This document shows, piece by piece, positions 1 to 7,151 of a stretch of DNA of 64,000 nucleotides. Source of the DNA: Desulfocapsa sp050291935 (GTDB lineage: Bacteria > Desulfobacterota > Desulfobulbia > Desulfobulbales > Desulfocapsaceae). The position numbers and the translations under genes were made by a program. The stretch's first letter is position 1, and each line of letters begins with the position of its first letter. A model generated the notes under the pieces. The model did not search any database. It was not told where the DNA came from and worked only from the letters and a program-made list of their open reading frames with translations. The DNA lies in contig JBNKKR010000003.1 of NCBI GenBank assembly GCA_050291935.1, positions 1 through 64,000 of the forward strand. The letters run 5' to 3'.

Positions 1-80
1 AAATCCAATTCCATTAAAGATCATTACCTCTTCTGGACAATTCCCTATCCGCCCATCAGTAGAAGAAAAAAACAAGCCCG

Positions 81-388
81 TTAAAAGTCGACAATTTTGA
101 AAAGTTCAAGCTTTGAGGTGATCCCGAGTTTTTTATAAATGGACTCAGTATGTCTGCGAATGGTATTGGGCGAAACAGCGAGTTTCGCAGCAATTTCCTT
201 ATAGGTCATTCCCCTGGCAAAAAGGGTGGCCACCTCCTCTTCTCTTTTGGTCAAAATATTAACAAAACGCCTTGTCCAGGCCTGAACAAGGTACATATCG
301 CCCAGTGTTTCCTTTCTGCACTCAAAAACCGGTAATTTGAGTGGATTTTGTTCGTCAGCTTGTAACCATTTAATAATAAAATCAAAAA
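81..388 (-). pseudogene. LuxR-type regulator, C-terminal fragment
   Basis: The minus strand encodes the last ~95 residues of a LuxR-type regulator, including the DNA-binding helix-turn-helix (ILTKREEEVATLFARGMTYK, then SPNTIRRH). It is a close copy of the C-terminus of the intact gene at 2744-3703, and the flank at 1-40 also resembles the flank of that gene. Similarity stops near 371-388. Reading upstream, an in-frame TAG then occurs exactly where an attC-like site begins. The effector-binding N-terminal part is missing. An ATG at 296 could still give a 71-residue HTH-only protein, so residual expression is possible. Most likely a gene remnant left by duplication and cassette-type recombination. 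Confidence 0.75.
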
Positions 389-478
389 GCTAACGCTTGA
401 GATAAGCTGCGGCCCACCTGAACTTGCCGCGTCTAGCGCCGCGGACGTTCTCGCCGTCAGCTTAATTGATTTGTTCGT
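388..478 (-). other. attC-like integron recombination site
   Basis: An imperfect inverted repeat with integron attC architecture lies just downstream of the vapBC pair. On the plus strand an outer GCTAAC (389-394) faces TTGTTCG (471-477). The inner arms are GATAAGCTGCGGC (401-413) and GCCGTCAGCTTAA (453-465). They pair except for one extra A, which is the extrahelical base typical of attC L boxes. The start TAACGCTTGAG...AAGC resembles the aadA-type attC as I remember it. The R-box base pairing is imperfect, so I call it attC-like. Confidence 0.6.
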
Positions 479-487
479 TTTTTTCTT

Positions 488-892
488 TTATTTTAGGTAG
501 TTGTCCACAAATTGACGTGGTTTCAAAACCTCAATGGCTTTATAGCCAGACAATTTGAGCAAATGGTTGTCGCCGCTTACAATCAGCTTGCTTTGACTGG
601 CAATAGCGCACTCGATAAATTTATTGTCGTCTGGGTCTTCGCATACTGACTCAGCAATGCCTTTTGTCTCCACAAATTCACCGAAAATTGTGAACAGCTC
701 AATAATTGCTTCAATATTCACAGACGGATATTTTGCAGAAAGCTCCTCGCCAACTCTCTGATACTCTCCAAGTATTTCTTCTGTCAGAATAATTTTGATT
801 TTGGCTTGCCTCCAAGATTGGAGTATTTGTGATGGAGGGCCACCAAAAAATATGCCCGAAATGAAAACATTGGTATCCAGTACAATTTTCAT
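488..892 (-). CDS. PIN-domain ribonuclease toxin (VapC-like)
   Basis: A 134-residue PIN-domain protein of the type found as toxins in VapBC systems, which are metal-dependent ribonucleases. The N-terminal acidic motif is IVLDTNVFISG (Asp6). A central Glu lies near 39-43. The C-terminal acidic cluster CEDPDDNKF is followed by ASQSKLIVSGDNHLL, typical of the 'putative toxin, PIN family' group. Its ATG overlaps the stop of the antitoxin gene by 4 bp, so the pair is translationally coupled. It ends just before an attC-like site, suggesting the pair moves as an integron-type cassette. The toxin reading frame is intact. Confidence 0.88.
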   Translation of the reverse strand: MKIVLDTNVFISGIFFGGPPSQILQSWRQAKIKIILTEEILGEYQRVGEELSAKYPSVNIEAIIELFTIFGEFVETKGIAESVCEDPDDNKFIECAIASQSKLIVSGDNHLLKLSGYKAIEVLKPRQFVDNYLK

Positions 893-1152
893 TTTTGACT
901 CCGGACTTTCTTAACCGCCTCTGCAATATCAGCCTTTTTCATTCCAACTTGTTTGCCAGCGTGACGAGCTTTGGCTATAAGCTCATCGAACTCATCTATG
1001 GAAGGGGGCTTAATGCCTTTTAAAATTACAACGTCTTTGTCCCCAACAACGACAAATTGAGCACCTGCTTTTAAGTTTAAATTTCTTCGAATATTTTCAG
1101 GAATTACGACTTGCCCTTTTGACGACATTTTTGTGGTGGATACATTTGCCAT
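889..1152 (-). CDS. AbrB/SpoVT-fold antitoxin of the PIN toxin
   Basis: An 87-residue antitoxin with an N-terminal swapped-hairpin AbrB DNA-binding domain (TTKMSSKGQVVIPENIRR, then GAQFVVVGDKDVVILK). The charged C-terminal half would wrap the toxin. The start at 1152 is preceded by GGAG seven bases upstream. The gene overlaps vapC by ATGA. It should neutralise the PIN toxin and repress its own promoter; a palindrome lies between the promoter -10 box and the start codon. Function follows from family and gene order. Confidence 0.88.
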   Translation of the reverse strand: MANVSTTKMSSKGQVVIPENIRRNLNLKAGAQFVVVGDKDVVILKGIKPPSIDEFDELIAKARHAGKQVGMKKADIAEAVKKVRSQK

Positions 1153-1175
1153 GGTAAATCTCCAGTTAAATTTTT

Positions 1176-1216
1176 CTTACATGTAAGATTATACTGAGGC
1201 TCATGCAGAATAGCAA
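1176..1216 (-). promoter_or_regulatory. Promoter and operator of the vapBC-like pair
   Basis: On the minus strand TTGCTA (1216-1211) and TATAAT (1193-1188) are separated by exactly 17 bp, a good sigma-70 promoter. Immediately downstream is the perfect palindrome CTTACATGTAAG (1176-1187), well placed for autorepression by the AbrB-type antitoxin. Confidence 0.65.
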
Positions 1217-1235
1217 CTGTAAGGTGATTTTTGAA

Positions 1236-1283
1236 GCGAACGCTGATGATCACCGGTTTAGCCGGTGCATTATCTTGTTGGGG
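1236..1283 (-). other. Short attC-like inverted repeat upstream of vapBC
   Basis: The plus strand reads GCGAACG (1236-1242), an arm GATGATCACCGG, a short loop, then CCGGTGCATTATC and CTTGTTGGGG. The arms pair with one extra base, as in attC sites. The minus-strand GTTCGCT at its edge is complementary at 6 of 7 positions to AACGAAC of the attC-like site at 388-478. This is the relationship expected between the first bases of a cassette and its own attC. The outer boxes are degenerate, so this is weaker than the other site. Confidence 0.4.
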
Positions 1284-1296
1284 ATATCTGTAATCG

Positions 1297-2143
1297 TGGT
1301 CTGTTTAAATGCATAAGTAGGCAAGAAGGAAGAAAATAAGGTGAGAGAAACCTCCTCATGGTAGAATGGCATTTTCAACCAGCTGTATCGGGAGAGACCC
1401 TTACAGAATCATAAACCAAACAGGGAAGTTTCTCATGTACTACCCATACTACATTGGCTTTGATATCCACAAGAAAATTATCAGCTATTGTACAAAGACA
1501 GTAGCAGGAAAGATTGTTGATCAAGGAGTTATTGCTGCCAACAGGTTGGCCTTGCTAAAATGGGCATCAGAACAAAAAGTAGCCTGGATCGGTGCGATGG
1601 AAGCAACACTTTTTACCGGCTGGGTATACGATTTCTTGAAGCCATACGCTTTTGAGTTAAAAGTTGCACATCCAGAGATGCTTAAAACAATTCAAGGTAT
1701 TGGCGAAATAACGGCTTTAACATGGGGCCTTGAGATAGGCGAAGCAGTCAGTTACTGTGGTCTCTGTAGTGCTCAGAAAGAATCTGCCGGCAAGACGATG
1801 AGAACCCCAATTTCAAAAAAAGAAACAAGCACCTGCAGACAGTACTCATAGAGGCAGTAAAACTTGCACCAAACTGGAACCCTCAATTAGCAGAAGTTTC
1901 TCAGCGTGAAAAAAACAAAGGCAATAAAAATCGAGCAACACTGGTAGTGGCTCGAAAATTGGTAGCATACATGCTTGCCGTTGATAAACAGCAAAAGGCT
2001 TATAATTGCATGGCAATAAAGGAAATAGAAGCAGCTTAAACAATTAAACGGTAGCCAACATATCTAACGTATCATTTTTTGATTTTCTACCGGATCTTTC
2101 AAATTAGGGGACTGTGCCTCGTGCACCATTTGGTCTGTTTAAA
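1297..2143 (+). mobile_element. Decayed IS110-family insertion sequence
   Basis: A remnant transposase gene (1435-2039) lies between two identical 13-bp direct repeats TGGTCTGTTTAAA at 1297-1309 and 2131-2143. The element ends are not otherwise defined. About 125 bp of non-coding sequence precede the transposase. In IS110 relatives such a non-coding end can encode the bridge RNA, but I cannot confirm one here. The internal deletions make the element inactive. Confidence 0.65.
1435..2039 (+). pseudogene. IS110-family transposase, internally deleted and frameshifted
   Basis: The N-terminus YIGFDIHKKIISYC is the start of the RuvC-like DEDD domain of IS110 transposases. GAMEATLFTGWVYD and HPEMLK follow. 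The frame then jumps directly to TIQGIGEITALTWGLEIGE of the C-terminal Transposase_20 domain, so well over 100 residues are missing. A second small deletion falls before AVSYCGLCSAQKESAGK. Near 1817-1830 the frame changes, and the family C-terminus (HLQTVLIEAVKLAPNWNPQL ... ARKLVAYMLAVDK) continues in another frame to the stop at 2039. Intact relatives are about 400 residues. Not functional. Confidence 0.88.
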
Positions 2144-2743
2144 GACCGGTAGTTTTTGACCCAACTTAATCTTCTGTGAAGGCCAGGGAATCACCGAAAT
2201 TCTCGACAGTTGCCTGATGCAGCAAATAGATGTCTGGTCATGAGACTACTCAATGATCGCTGCTAGAAAAAAACGATAAAATGTTCCGTTAGAAATTGGT
2301 CGTCATCAAGTTGTCAGGCGCAGGGCCGATACAACTACAGGAAATCTCCGTTTTCCTCTTGACATTACTTATCATAGATGTCCCCTATTATTCTCAAACA
2401 TTTCACTTTCGCTTCTTTGTTGCTGCCCATGAGATTCCATCTTCGATTGCACCCTTGCATCCGTCATTCACATCACCTCCCCTTGATATAACAGAACATT
2501 CTGTTTAAAGGGATGCAATTCCCACGCCATCAGGCTTAAAAACTCCCCCACGCATCCACAAGCATTCCTCTATGATTTCAAACAAATACAGAACACAATT
2601 CACGCTTCACCGGCCAGCTAAACACAAGAAAATACCCAAATCGTATATTACTTTCAAAAGCGAAATCCAATTCCATTGAAAATCTTTACCTATTCTAGAA
2701 TAGGTATCCTACTCACCCATAAATATCGAAAAAAAATAAACAG
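2144..2743. other. Intergenic stretch without supported gene
   Basis: About 600 bp between the IS110 remnant and the luxR-type gene. The 70-codon open frame at 2296-2508 has no recognisable domain or good ribosome binding site. The part from about 2,640 on resembles bases 1-80, so it belongs to the duplicated luxR unit. A perfect 20-bp palindrome is at 2687-2706. Confidence 0.5.
2687..2706. repeat. Perfect 20-bp palindrome after the luxR-type gene
   Basis: TACCTATTCTAGAATAGGTA is a perfect inverted repeat starting 38 bp beyond the stop of the luxR-type gene (transcribed leftwards). There is no run of T on either side, so it is not a classical terminator. It could be an operator-like site. 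The matching region of the truncated copy (about 25-50) has lost the symmetry. Confidence 0.5.
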
Positions 2744-3703
2744 TTAGGAGGCAATTATTTTGAAAAGTTCAAGCTTTGAAGTGACCCCGAGTTTTTTATA
2801 AATGGACTCAATATGTCTGCGAATGGTATTGGGCGAAACACCAAGTTTCGCTGCAATTTTTTTATAGGTCATTCCTCTGGCAAAAAGGGTGGCCACTTCC
2901 TCTTCTCTTTTGGTCAAAATATCGATCAAACGCCTTGTCCAGGCCTGAACAAGAAACATATCGCCCAGTGTTTCTTTGCTGCACTCAAAAACCGGTAATT
3001 TGAGAGGCTCTTGCTCATCAGCTTGTAGCCATTTAAAAAGTTCGCATGGGAGGGCAGGTCCAACCCAATCTGGCCACTGCTCTCTGACCAGCTGAACAAA
3101 TTCGGGCTCCGCATGCCTAATCCACGCTCGTCTGTCGCAGATGGCCGTGGCTTCAGTTCGAGTGCTTTTTGATGCAAGCACCATATGATGGATCTGATTC
3201 TGATGCCAGGATAGGCTCAGCAGCGGAAATAAAAACTGTTTGACCTCCATTTCACTGGCTGAAAAACTATTTTCCGGGTTACTGCGATAGAGGCTCAGAA
3301 TCTCAAGCAGCCCGGTGGTGGGGTCAGGAAGTGCGGTTGAAATGGCATTCTCAATGTGAAAGAGCTTTGAATGACACATGTAGGTTTCAAGGGAAGCCCG
3401 TTCCTGATGGGTATAAAATTCAAACACATCAAATGTTCTGCCCGGCGACTTGATTAAACCTTGCAGCAATCGATCCTGATGTTTCACTTTCTCCCAGGAT
3501 TCCATCATTTCCGAGGGCAAGTTATACAAATAGGTGTCATTTACCTCCAAGGTATCGGCAAGGCCGCTGGCCCACAAGGCCATATCAAAGGGAATAAGCT
3601 CCTTTAGACTTTCCAGCACTCTTTTTTTTAATTCACCACCCTTGATTTTATGGCCTTGATGGATCAGATCCGCAATACAATTTTGTAGTTCTTTTGAAAG
3701 CAT
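2744..3703 (-). CDS. LuxR-family transcriptional regulator
   Basis: A 319-residue cytoplasmic regulator. The C-terminal ~65 residues form a LuxR/NarL helix-turn-helix (LTKREEEVATLFARGMTYKK, SPNTIRRHIESIYKKLGVTS). The N-terminal ~240 residues are a sensory region I cannot assign to a named ligand-binding family. It shows no receiver Asp motif, so it is probably not a phosphorylated response regulator. The start at 3703 has a strong GGAGAGGAGGGG just upstream. It is divergent from the envelope operon at 4122-7089, which it may control (inference from position). The fragment at 81-388 is a paralogue. Confidence 0.85.
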   Translation of the reverse strand: MLSKELQNCIADLIHQGHKIKGGELKKRVLESLKELIPFDMALWASGLADTLEVNDTYLYNLPSEMMESWEKVKHQDRLLQGLIKSPGRTFDVFEFYTHQERASLETYMCHSKLFHIENAISTALPDPTTGLLEILSLYRSNPENSFSASEMEVKQFLFPLLSLSWHQNQIHHMVLASKSTRTEATAICDRRAWIRHAEPEFVQLVREQWPDWVGPALPCELFKWLQADEQEPLKLPVFECSKETLGDMFLVQAWTRRLIDILTKREEEVATLFARGMTYKKIAAKLGVSPNTIRRHIESIYKKLGVTSKLELFKIIAS

Positions 3704-4121
3704 TCACCCCTCCTCTCCTTTGTAATTGTTATCAAAATAACGAATTAAGGAAGGCTATAAAGCATATTTCATCTTTTTTGGCATACAAATAAAACAGTTT
3801 CTCCATTTTTTAAATACAATCAACATGAAAACAGTGTAATCCGATATGGCCGAAAGCCATGGGGAAAGGGGCACGTAGAAGACACAGGTAGAATAGCGAT
3901 AATACTATTAAGTGGCGACATTTTTTCCGTTTGCCAAAAAAGAGGCGCAAATAGGGCACTTGCCCTATTGAAATCATAACAAAAATATGATCTCCTGCCC
4001 TCCGAATTTTATACCAGCTATTCTCTTTTCTGATTTCCAGATTGAAAAGAGGGAGAGATACACTCATTTTTGCGATTGATAGCTAACAACTCAAAATAAA
4101 CAAAAAAAGGGAGGAGTAAAA
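3704..4121 (+). other. 418-bp divergent intergenic region with a hairpin-rich leader
   Basis: Between the luxR-type gene and the outer-membrane protein gene there are three successive perfect hairpins on the plus strand. They are ATGGC-cgaaa-GCCAT (3846-3860), AATAG/CTATT (3892-3909) and AATAGGGCA/TGCCCTATT (3950-3969). A ten-codon open frame MGKGARRRHR starts at 3859. No riboswitch family is recognised. An 85-codon antisense open frame (3810-4067) has no domain and is not called. Confidence 0.4.
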
Positions 4122-4124
4122 GTG

Positions 4125-5255
4125 ATGGAAAAGAAAATTTTATTCGCTAATACATTGAAAGCGCTTGTTTTTACAGTTGTGGGAGGGCTGTTGCCGGTAA
4201 ATGCATACGCAGCAGTGGACTGTACTTGTGACGCTGTCTATTGCTCAAACGGTGACGGTAAACGAATTCCGAGTAGTACATTTGATCGTAGTCAGTGCTA
4301 CTCCATAAACGGGGAACCTTACATACAATTGCATTATCCAGAAACCGATTCTGTAACGGACCAACCGACAGAAGTACAAATAATGTTCGAAAGGGACACG
4401 TACAACGATTTGAAGCAGCTTGCCCTGGAGGCTTCCGCGAACAGAGGAAAAGACAACCTCGAGAAACTAACAGAAATTAACACACAAAGGATGCGAAGTT
4501 ACATGCTGGAAAATACGGGACAGGAAGGGACCACTCGCTATGTATCTTCTGATCTCCCTGAGTGGGATTTTGTTGTGTCAGCGTCTGGAGGAGTGAGGGA
4601 AAGCAAATTGGCATTAGCAACGGGCGATGAGCGTGAATCCGATGTACGAACCCTTGGCATGCAGTTGTACGGGAAAAAAGATGGATTTACCATTGAAGGC
4701 TCTTTTCAATATGTTGGTTTTCAGGGGAGTGGATCAACTGATGGTGTGGATACCGATGAATACCGTATTGGCCTGATGGCTGGCTATGACCTTTTCACCC
4801 AAAACGAAAACGGAATAGATATAAGTGTGTATGGTTTGTTGGAATACGTTGATGAAGATTACGGTGATATTGGGGATCAAACTCGATATGTCCCAAGTAT
4901 TGGTTTTACTGCCGGAGGCTGGACCCCTTTTGGACACCTGCTCTTCACCTATCTTTTCAGTCATGATCACAACACCGATAATGATCTGGACGTAACCGGC
5001 GAAGAATATATAAACTTGCATGGTGCATCGCTGAATTATACTGTTCCGATTACCAGAACCCTGCTTTGCTCATTGGGAACAAGCTATATGTATATGGTTG
5101 ATATTCCAGATGGTTACGACGACAACAGTGCAGATATGGAACTTGCATTACACTATTATGGGATAGAAAATGCCAATATAAGCCTTGCCTATACAAAGAG
5201 TTTTGACGGATATGAACATCAGGGTATAAATCTGTTATTGGGCTATCAGTGGTAA
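4125..5255 (+). CDS. Outer-membrane beta-barrel protein
   Basis: A 376-residue exported protein. The N-terminus is a Sec signal peptide (KKILFANTLKALVF...) with likely cleavage after AYA. A short Cys-rich segment follows (VDCTCDAVYC) and a ~100-residue soluble N-domain. From about residue 140 alternating hydrophobic/polar strands continue to the end, which is LLLGYQW. A terminal aromatic residue is typical of BAM substrates. A GTG at 4122 is also possible, but the ATG at 4125 lies at good distance from GGAGGAG (4110-4116). It is the first gene of an operon with two lipoprotein enzymes. The exact family is unknown; the N-terminal Cys pairs are unusual for a simple porin. Confidence 0.78.
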   Translation: MEKKILFANTLKALVFTVVGGLLPVNAYAAVDCTCDAVYCSNGDGKRIPSSTFDRSQCYSINGEPYIQLHYPETDSVTDQPTEVQIMFERDTYNDLKQLALEASANRGKDNLEKLTEINTQRMRSYMLENTGQEGTTRYVSSDLPEWDFVVSASGGVRESKLALATGDERESDVRTLGMQLYGKKDGFTIEGSFQYVGFQGSGSTDGVDTDEYRIGLMAGYDLFTQNENGIDISVYGLLEYVDEDYGDIGDQTRYVPSIGFTAGGWTPFGHLLFTYLFSHDHNTDNDLDVTGEEYINLHGASLNYTVPITRTLLCSLGTSYMYMVDIPDGYDDNSADMELALHYYGIENANISLAYTKSFDGYEHQGINLLLGYQW

Positions 5256-5258
5256 ACA

Positions 5259-6311
5259 ATGACTGAGAAAGGGTCGTTAGCCATACCGTTTCTGATTGGT
5301 GTCGCACTCCTCATTTCAGGCTGTGTGACACCACTTATTCACCAAAAAGCGGTTCTACCAAGCGAAGTTCAATTTGAGGCGGGTGACATTGTCGTTTCCT
5401 CCGGCGCGGATTTAAAATCCTGGTTGTTATTCTTGATGTTTCGGCCGGCGGAATGGAATTTGTCTTCCATGGAACTTCCACCAAGTCACACAGAAATGGT
5501 TTTCCGAAATCACGATGGTATATTATATCTTGGAGGGGTTCACGGCGATGGCCAGACTGACTCAGCGCCACTTGCGGAACGTCTTTCTTTTTTTGGAGAA
5601 TACAGGGTATATCGCGCCCAATCAGCAAAACAGGACAGGGAAAGGGCGGCTAAGGTGCTGATGCAATTACTTTCCAACCCTGCTGTAAGCAACGCGCCCT
5701 TTGACTATTCCTTTGGCTACACACCAGGGAAGCGCGACACATTTTTCTGTGCCGGAATAGTGAACGAGGCATGTCGATTAGCAGACCTTCCGCTGCCGTT
5801 TCTCTATCTTTCCTGGCAGCCTAATTCCATAACAACCCAAATACAAAAATTCCTGCAGGCAAACATTGAAGGAATTTTGGATATGGAATCAATTGAAGTT
5901 TTAGAGCAATATCAGTGTATTTTTACAGCTGAAAATAAAAAACCAAACCCAGAGCGGGACAAATTTATAAAAGCGTTGGCTTTGTATGTAATAACGCAGT
6001 ACGAAAATGGTTGGCAACTAAAACCATCAGCAAGTATCAACCTCCCGCTTATGTATTCTAATCTGCCACCAAACAGCGAAACAGTTGTCCGTTTTGGAAA
6101 AACAGTTGATGCCTTTGGCCACGATGCTCTCACTACCCGGAACAAATTTATCAGGCGGAAGCAACGACAACTCCTCAGCCAAGAGGAACAGGTTGCATTA
6201 GTTCAAACCATAGGTGACAAATTTCGTGAGAAATACTTTTACCATACTCCTTCCACTACTTATGCTGATAAGCGGCTGTACTCTCCCCCTGATTCCGGCA
6301 AAGGACACTGA
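5259..6311 (+). CDS. YiiX-like permuted NlpC/P60 lipoprotein
   Basis: A 350-residue predicted lipoprotein. The signal peptide has the lipobox LISGC (Cys22). The core matches the permuted papain-fold YiiX/YebB type. A His comes first (PPSHTEMVF, His77) and the nucleophile later, in TFFCAGIVNEAC (Cys164) after the segment APFDYSFGYTPGKRD. Relatives are thought to act on amide or ester bonds in cell-wall peptides or lipids; the substrate here is unknown. The ~150-residue C-terminal extension has no recognised domain. The gene starts 3 bp after the barrel gene and its end overlaps the next lipoprotein gene by 98 bp, so the three are one operon. Confidence 0.72.
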   Translation: MTEKGSLAIPFLIGVALLISGCVTPLIHQKAVLPSEVQFEAGDIVVSSGADLKSWLLFLMFRPAEWNLSSMELPPSHTEMVFRNHDGILYLGGVHGDGQTDSAPLAERLSFFGEYRVYRAQSAKQDRERAAKVLMQLLSNPAVSNAPFDYSFGYTPGKRDTFFCAGIVNEACRLADLPLPFLYLSWQPNSITTQIQKFLQANIEGILDMESIEVLEQYQCIFTAENKKPNPERDKFIKALALYVITQYENGWQLKPSASINLPLMYSNLPPNSETVVRFGKTVDAFGHDALTTRNKFIRRKQRQLLSQEEQVALVQTIGDKFREKYFYHTPSTTYADKRLYSPPDSGKGH

Positions 6312-7089
6312 AGCATACCTTGATCTAGAGCACTATCTTGCTGTGAAGCCGCTCTATCAACGGGGAAACATCTACATCCAACGACTGCCTGCCGGATTTG
6401 ATGGCGAAAAGATTCTAGATGCGGCAGAAGAGGCCATTTTTTCGGCACGTCAATTGCTGGATGGGGTCAAGGTTAAAGAACCGGTGTACATGGTACTATT
6501 TTCATCCGAAGAAGCGACGGGGAACGCTCTAATCCGTGAGAACCGGGCGAAACATCAGGCCACAGGGTTTTATAAAAGCGAGAAGAACATTCTTGTGGTG
6601 GTAGGAAATACAAACAACCAACGATTTTGGACAATAGTTCGCCACGAAATGGGCCATACCGTATTATATGAAACAGCAGGTCCCGATACTGTGATTCCCT
6701 TCTGGCTAAACGAGGGAATAGCTATAAGTGCGGAGATGAGCGGTCTTGCCCTCCCCATGAAAAAAAATGACCGTTGGCTCTATATTCGGTATCTATTTGA
6801 AAAAAAAGAGCCACTCAATTTCAGGCAATTGATTAAAAAAGGAAATGCGGTCCCCAGCAACGGATCGTCCTACGCAAGATCTTGGGCATTGGTGAGATGC
6901 CTGCAATTGAAAAAACGACCAATACAAAAATATTTGCTTGCCTTAGCGCAACGAACCAACACTGAACAGGAACTCTTTAGCCAAGAACTTTTGTTGACTG
7001 GCGAGACAATTGAAAATTTTGAGAAATCATGTCAAAATATCTTGCTGGAAAGCTATACCGACAACGCAACTCCTTTTCCGAAAATGTAA
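6214..7089 (+). CDS. HExxH metalloprotease lipoprotein (peptidase MA-like)
   Basis: A 291-residue predicted lipoprotein starting at GTG 6214, with a signal peptide ending in LISGC (Cys22). The zinc site is RHEMGHTVLYE (His144, Glu145, His148). About 20 residues later WLNEGIA (Glu167) is the probable third ligand, a gluzincin (MA clan) arrangement. It should act in the periplasm or at the outer membrane. The first 98 bp overlap the end of the YiiX-like gene in another frame. The start is supported by the well-formed lipoprotein signal rather than by a clear ribosome binding site. Substrate unknown; the operon suggests envelope maturation or turnover. Confidence 0.78.
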   Translation: MTNFVRNTFTILLPLLMLISGCTLPLIPAKDTEAYLDLEHYLAVKPLYQRGNIYIQRLPAGFDGEKILDAAEEAIFSARQLLDGVKVKEPVYMVLFSSEEATGNALIRENRAKHQATGFYKSEKNILVVVGNTNNQRFWTIVRHEMGHTVLYETAGPDTVIPFWLNEGIAISAEMSGLALPMKKNDRWLYIRYLFEKKEPLNFRQLIKKGNAVPSNGSSYARSWALVRCLQLKKRPIQKYLLALAQRTNTEQELFSQELLLTGETIENFEKSCQNILLESYTDNATPFPKM

Positions 7090-7151
7090 TTTCCTGCTGG
7101 GTCTTTTTCTGCTGCCGTCGGTGGTTGGTGATGTCGAAAAGCCAGTGATAT

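Noticed and set aside
2296..2508. 70-codon plus frame between the IS remnant and luxR-type gene
   Set aside because: No start signal or recognisable motif; Pro/Ser/Phe-rich chance frame.
3810..4067. 85-codon minus frame in the leader region
   Set aside because: No domain and it overlaps the hairpin-rich leader; more likely non-coding.
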